Source: Ascaphus truei (lineage: Eukaryota > Chordata > Amphibia > Anura > Ascaphidae). From it: a DNA stretch of 64,000 nucleotides. The notes below the pieces were generated by a model, which was not told the DNA's origin, did no database searches, and saw nothing but the letters and a program-made list of their open reading frames with translations. Below are positions 60,705 to 64,000 of this stretch, piece by piece. The DNA is taken from positions 45,041,664 through 45,105,663 of the forward strand of contig CM071573.1 in assembly GCA_036426205.1 (NCBI GenBank), written 5' to 3'. Each line of letters starts with the position of its first letter. The stretch's first letter is position 1. A program made the position numbers and the translations under genes.

Positions 60705-61355
60705 TTAATGTCCTTGAGGTTGTTATAGAGAGCAAAGTTTCAATTTTTGGACAAAATTATGTAAGGTAGGACATAATCAGAGCAGGGTGTAATTTATCTA
60801 CAGAAGGCCTTGGCTAAACTGGAAACTTGGCAGGTAAATGGCTGATGAAGTTTAATACAGATAAATGTGAGGTTATGTATTTGGTAAGCAAGAATGAACA
60901 AGCTATATACAAATTAAATGGGGATACATTGACAAATTAAATGGGGCACCACTCCATAAAAAAAAAACATTATTGAACTTGACTAAATGCAAAGGAGCCA
61001 CTAAATTAATAAAGGGAATGGAATGTCTGATGGCAGATACAATAGATATATTTAAGAAAAGGGTGGATGTCTTTTTAGAAAGAAGAGGTATATAGGGATA
61101 TACCAAATACAGTAAACATGGGAAGGATGTTGACCCAGGGAGAAATCTCATTCCATTACTGGAGTCAGGAAGGAAATTTATTTTTCCCTTATGATATAAT
61201 TGTCAAATGTTTCACTGGTGGTTTTTTTTTTTTTTTTTTGCTTTCCTCTGGATCAATATAAATACAAATATGGGAAGAGTATCTCAGTCGACTGAATTTA
61301 ACATTGGTGAAACTCGATGGACAAATGTCTTTTTTCAACCTCATCCACTATGCAT

Positions 61356-62015
61356 TTCCAGTCATCAAATTTGCAGATATTTTACAGTTGACTTTTAACA
61401 CTGAGAGCGATTCCTGCAGAAACCGTAATTAAAGACGCTGCTTTCTCAGTCTCATATTTTATATATTTTTTTCTTCACAAAGGTCAAGATTTACAAAGCA
61501 GTGCTAAGCCTTAGCGTTCCTTTAGACATGGTCCTTTAGATGGACTACAGAGCTGTCCACCTGCAAGGATCACAAAAATAAAAATAGTCCACGGCCCCAT
61601 TGTAGCAAAAAGTGAAAAAACATACATTTAATTTATCAATCAGACATCTGGAAACATAGCAGCCAACAGCAACATTTCGAATCGCAATGATCCTTTCTCA
61701 AGCCAAGGACCAAAAGCATTCAGATATGGGTGTCTGTAACCCAAAAAAGCCATGTTGATAAGAAAGTAAGGATTTTTATCAGTGAGACATTTACATCTCT
61801 GGCACTGCTGCTAAATACACATACAGTAGCAGGCTGGCTCCAAGTTAGTGAGACTCACTCACTCAGTCCCAGTAATGAAGAGGACGAGGTCGTAGGCTCC
61901 TTAAGGGCTGCGACGTCCTGATGGGTGTGAGCTGGGAGGTCAACTGACCCCCCTCCCCCATGGAGTGGGGAAGGCTGCTTATCCCCTCCCATTTAGGGGG
62001 GGGGGTGAGTGAGGG
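61356..62015. other. Unassigned stretch, with a likely dispersed repeat
   Basis: The part at about 61480-61720 (with GCAACATTTCGAATCGC and GATCCTTTCTCAAG) resembles a common dispersed repeat, but I cannot name it or find its ends. No gene seen. Confidence 0.35.
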
Positions 62016-62822
62016 TATAAAGAGTGGGTCCTCAGAGGGAGATGCAGATTTTTTCCCTTACCTTACAGGAGTTTTGCTGCAGATCTGCATTTTTTCCAGA
62101 CCATAGTGAAAGGCCTTGTGGACTGCAGCAGCTCCCCGCTGTACGAAGACCCGCCGACCTCTGCCAGCCTCACCCACGAGCCTCAGCATCCTGATGATGC
62201 CGCTGCTGCTGCACCTGAGGATCAGCTAAGGGTCCCTACCCTGCGCAGATCCCAGCACCGAGATGCAGGTAGAAACCCCCATGCCTCATCCCCTAGCCCA
62301 GCCTGCTCCCCCTGCCAAGCGCAGGCGCCTCTCGGTAGCCCAGCACACACCCGCCCCTACCCCTGCTTCCCCTATTGTCCCATGATCTCCGCCACATGCC
62401 TCCCTTCTCCCGGCTGGTGCCCCCGTCAAGTCCTGTTGCCCGCTCCCAGCTCCCCCTGCTCCCCCCAACACGCTCCCCCACAACACGCTCCCCCACATGC
62501 TCCCCCCCACAACGTCCCCCCCACACACGCTCCAACGTGGGATGGAGGGGGAAGGACCAGCTCCTCGTGCGGCCCGCATTCACCCCCCGGCCTCCCGCTC
62601 CCAACCAACGTGGGACGGAGGGGGAAGTACCAGCTCCTCCTGCGGCCTGCTTCCCCCCCGCTTCCCCCGCGGCCAGCTTCCCGCACTTCCCCCGAGCCCA
62701 TCTCCCGTGCCCCCCCCCCCCGTGATCCCCGAGCCCACCTCCCGTCCCGGGCAGCTGTCGTGGGGATATCAGGGGCAGGAGAGGAAAGCGTCCGGCAGCA
62801 AGCTGCACCCACCTGGTCAAGG
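62016..62822 (+). other. TATA-like box, C-rich open stretch and donor-like site
   Basis: TATAAAG at 62016-62022 is followed about 90 bp later by an open frame to 62825. It has no early ATG (first in-frame ATG near 62380), is Pro- and Ser-rich and low in complexity, and is overlapped by frames on the other strand, so coding is doubtful. It ends at TCAAG|GTAAGT (62822), a strong match to a 5' splice donor. It could be a first exon, a retrotransposon leader or chance in C-rich DNA. Confidence 0.25.
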
Positions 62823-62839
62823 TAAGTCACCCCACCCAG

Positions 62840-64000
62840 TCACTGTCACCCACTGTCACCCGCTGTCACCGACTGTCACTGTCACCCACTGTCACTGTCA
62901 CCCACCCAGTCACTGTCACCAAGTCACTCACCCACCCAGTCACTGTCACCCAGTCACTGTCTCCCACTCACCCAGTCACTGTCACCCAGTCACTGTTTCC
63001 CACCCACCCAGTCACTGTCACCCAGTCACTATCTCTCACCCAGTCACTGTCACCCAGTCACTGTCACTGTCACTGTCACCCAGTCACTGTCTCCCACCCA
63101 CCCAGTCACTGTCTCCCACCCACCCAGTCACTGTCTCCTCCCACTCAGTCACTGTCTCCCACCCACCCAGTCACTCTCACCCACCCGAGACACTGTCACC
63201 CACCCACCTGTGTCACTGTCTCCCATGTGTCACTGTCTCCCATGTGTCACTGTCTTCCAAGTCACTGTCTCCCTCCCACCCGAGTCACTGTCTCCCACCG
63301 AGTCACTGTCTCCTACCCACCCACCGTCTAGTGTCACTGTCTCCCATCCACCCACCCAGTCACTGTCAATCCCACGAACCCACCCACCGTCATTCACCCA
63401 CCCACCCACCCACATTCAACATTTACCCACCAACCATCATTCACCCATCCACCCACTATCATTCACCCACCCACCCACTGTCATTCACCCATCCACCCAC
63501 TGTCATTCACCCACCCACTGTCATTCACCCACCCACTGTCATTCACCCACCCACTGTCATTCACCCACCCACTGTCATTCACCCATCCACCCACTGTCAT
63601 TCACCCACCCACCCACTGTCATTCACCCACCCACTGTCATTCACCCACTCACCCACTGTCATTCATACTGTCATTCATCCACCCACCCACTGTCATTTTC
63701 CCACCCACCTACTGTCATTCAACTGTCATTCAACTGTCATTCACCCACCCACCAACCCACTGTCATTCACCCACCCACCAACCCACTGTCATTCAACTGT
63801 CATTCACCCACCCACCCACCAATCCACTGTCATTCACCCAAATGTCATTCACCCACCCACCCACTGTCATTCACCCAACACTGTCATTCAACCCAAACCA
63901 CTGTCATTCAAACCCACTGTCATTCAACCCACCCAATGTCATTCACCCACCCACCCAAACTGTCATTCACCCACCCACCCACTGTCATTCACCCACTCAC
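62840..64000. repeat. Minisatellite to window end (two unit types)
   Basis: From about 62840 to 63350 the unit is CACTGTCACCCACCCAGT-like. From 63370 to the end it is CCACTGTCATTCACCCACC-like. The second type likely evolved from the first by a C-to-T change and expansion; the array runs off the window. Confidence 0.95.

Larger units (their letters stand above)
57805..61355 (+). mobile_element. Decayed CR1-type LINE with nested inserts
   Basis: Recognisable parts in order: endonuclease-domain text (about 57900-58380, including GATCTGCTATAAACCACC for a CYKPP-like motif), linker (59165-59460), RT text (59750-60370, including CAGCATGG for SQHG), RT C-terminus (60720-60900; GATAAATGTGAGGTTATGTA), and the 3' part ending TTTTTCAACCTCATCCACTATG near 61345. 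All frames are broken. Inserts are at 58431, 58762, 59471, 59850 and 60377. Clade (CR1/L3) is from the typical tail text and is inference. Confidence 0.75.

Noticed and set aside
62106..62825. 239-codon Pro-rich open frame
   Set aside because: It begins at GTG, has no early ATG, and is low in complexity with long C runs; other frames on both strands are also open. I kept it only as a low-confidence region.

Overview
The window looks like repeat-rich intergenic or intronic DNA from a large vertebrate genome, most likely an anuran amphibian. I base this on the repeat mix: CR1- and L2-type LINE tails, Ty3/gypsy elements and their solo LTRs, many short hAT-type elements with 8-bp target-site duplications (TSDs), TA- and TTAA-flanked MITEs, and long minisatellites. 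The frog assignment is inference from general familiarity with such repeats, not from a search. I found no intact host protein gene, no rRNA or tRNA gene and no CRISPR array. Nearly all open frames are short and accidental or are fragments of decayed retrotransposons.

Layout. 0-5 kb: LTR fragments, a hAT MITE and a minus-strand solo LTR. 5.67-15.88 kb: a 10.2-kb complex of one LTR-retrotransposon family (LTR about 0.95 kb, internal region about 2.9-3.0 kb, no recognisable enzymes), partly inverted and flanked by one 5-bp repeat, GTATA. 16-20 kb: a probable LTR, MITEs and unassigned sequence. 20.2-25.4 kb: a plus-strand gypsy element (gag, protease, RT, RNase H) broken by two TA-flanked MITEs and truncated before integrase. 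It abuts, tail to tail, a second, minus-strand gypsy pol remnant (25.4-26.5 kb). 27.7-28.8 kb: a minisatellite. 28.9-31.7 kb: an L2-like LINE carrying a solo LTR and a 366-bp insert. 33-34 kb: a second minisatellite. 34-43 kb: mostly unassigned DNA with hAT MITEs, an AT-rich palindrome and a perfect hairpin. 43.4-45.8 kb: a second L2-like LINE with a hAT MITE and an LTR-like piece inside it. 47.4-50 kb: two related solo LTRs. 53-55.3 kb: a hAT-type element containing a 49-bp minisatellite that is split by a solo LTR. 57.8-61.4 kb: a decayed CR1-type LINE with five nested inserts. 62-64 kb: a C-rich open stretch with a TATA-like box and a donor-like site, then a long minisatellite to the window end.

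Nothing here works together as an operon or pathway; the biology is the layered history of mobile elements. TSDs let the order of insertion be read directly at several places. The best candidates for a second look are the inverted tandem LTR complex at 5.67-15.88 kb, the hAT-type composite at 53.0-55.3 kb with a perfect TSD but mismatched ends, and the TA-MITE that landed inside another element's TSD at 58.76 kb. All positions and repeat comparisons were read by eye, so boundaries without a TSD may be off by tens of bases.
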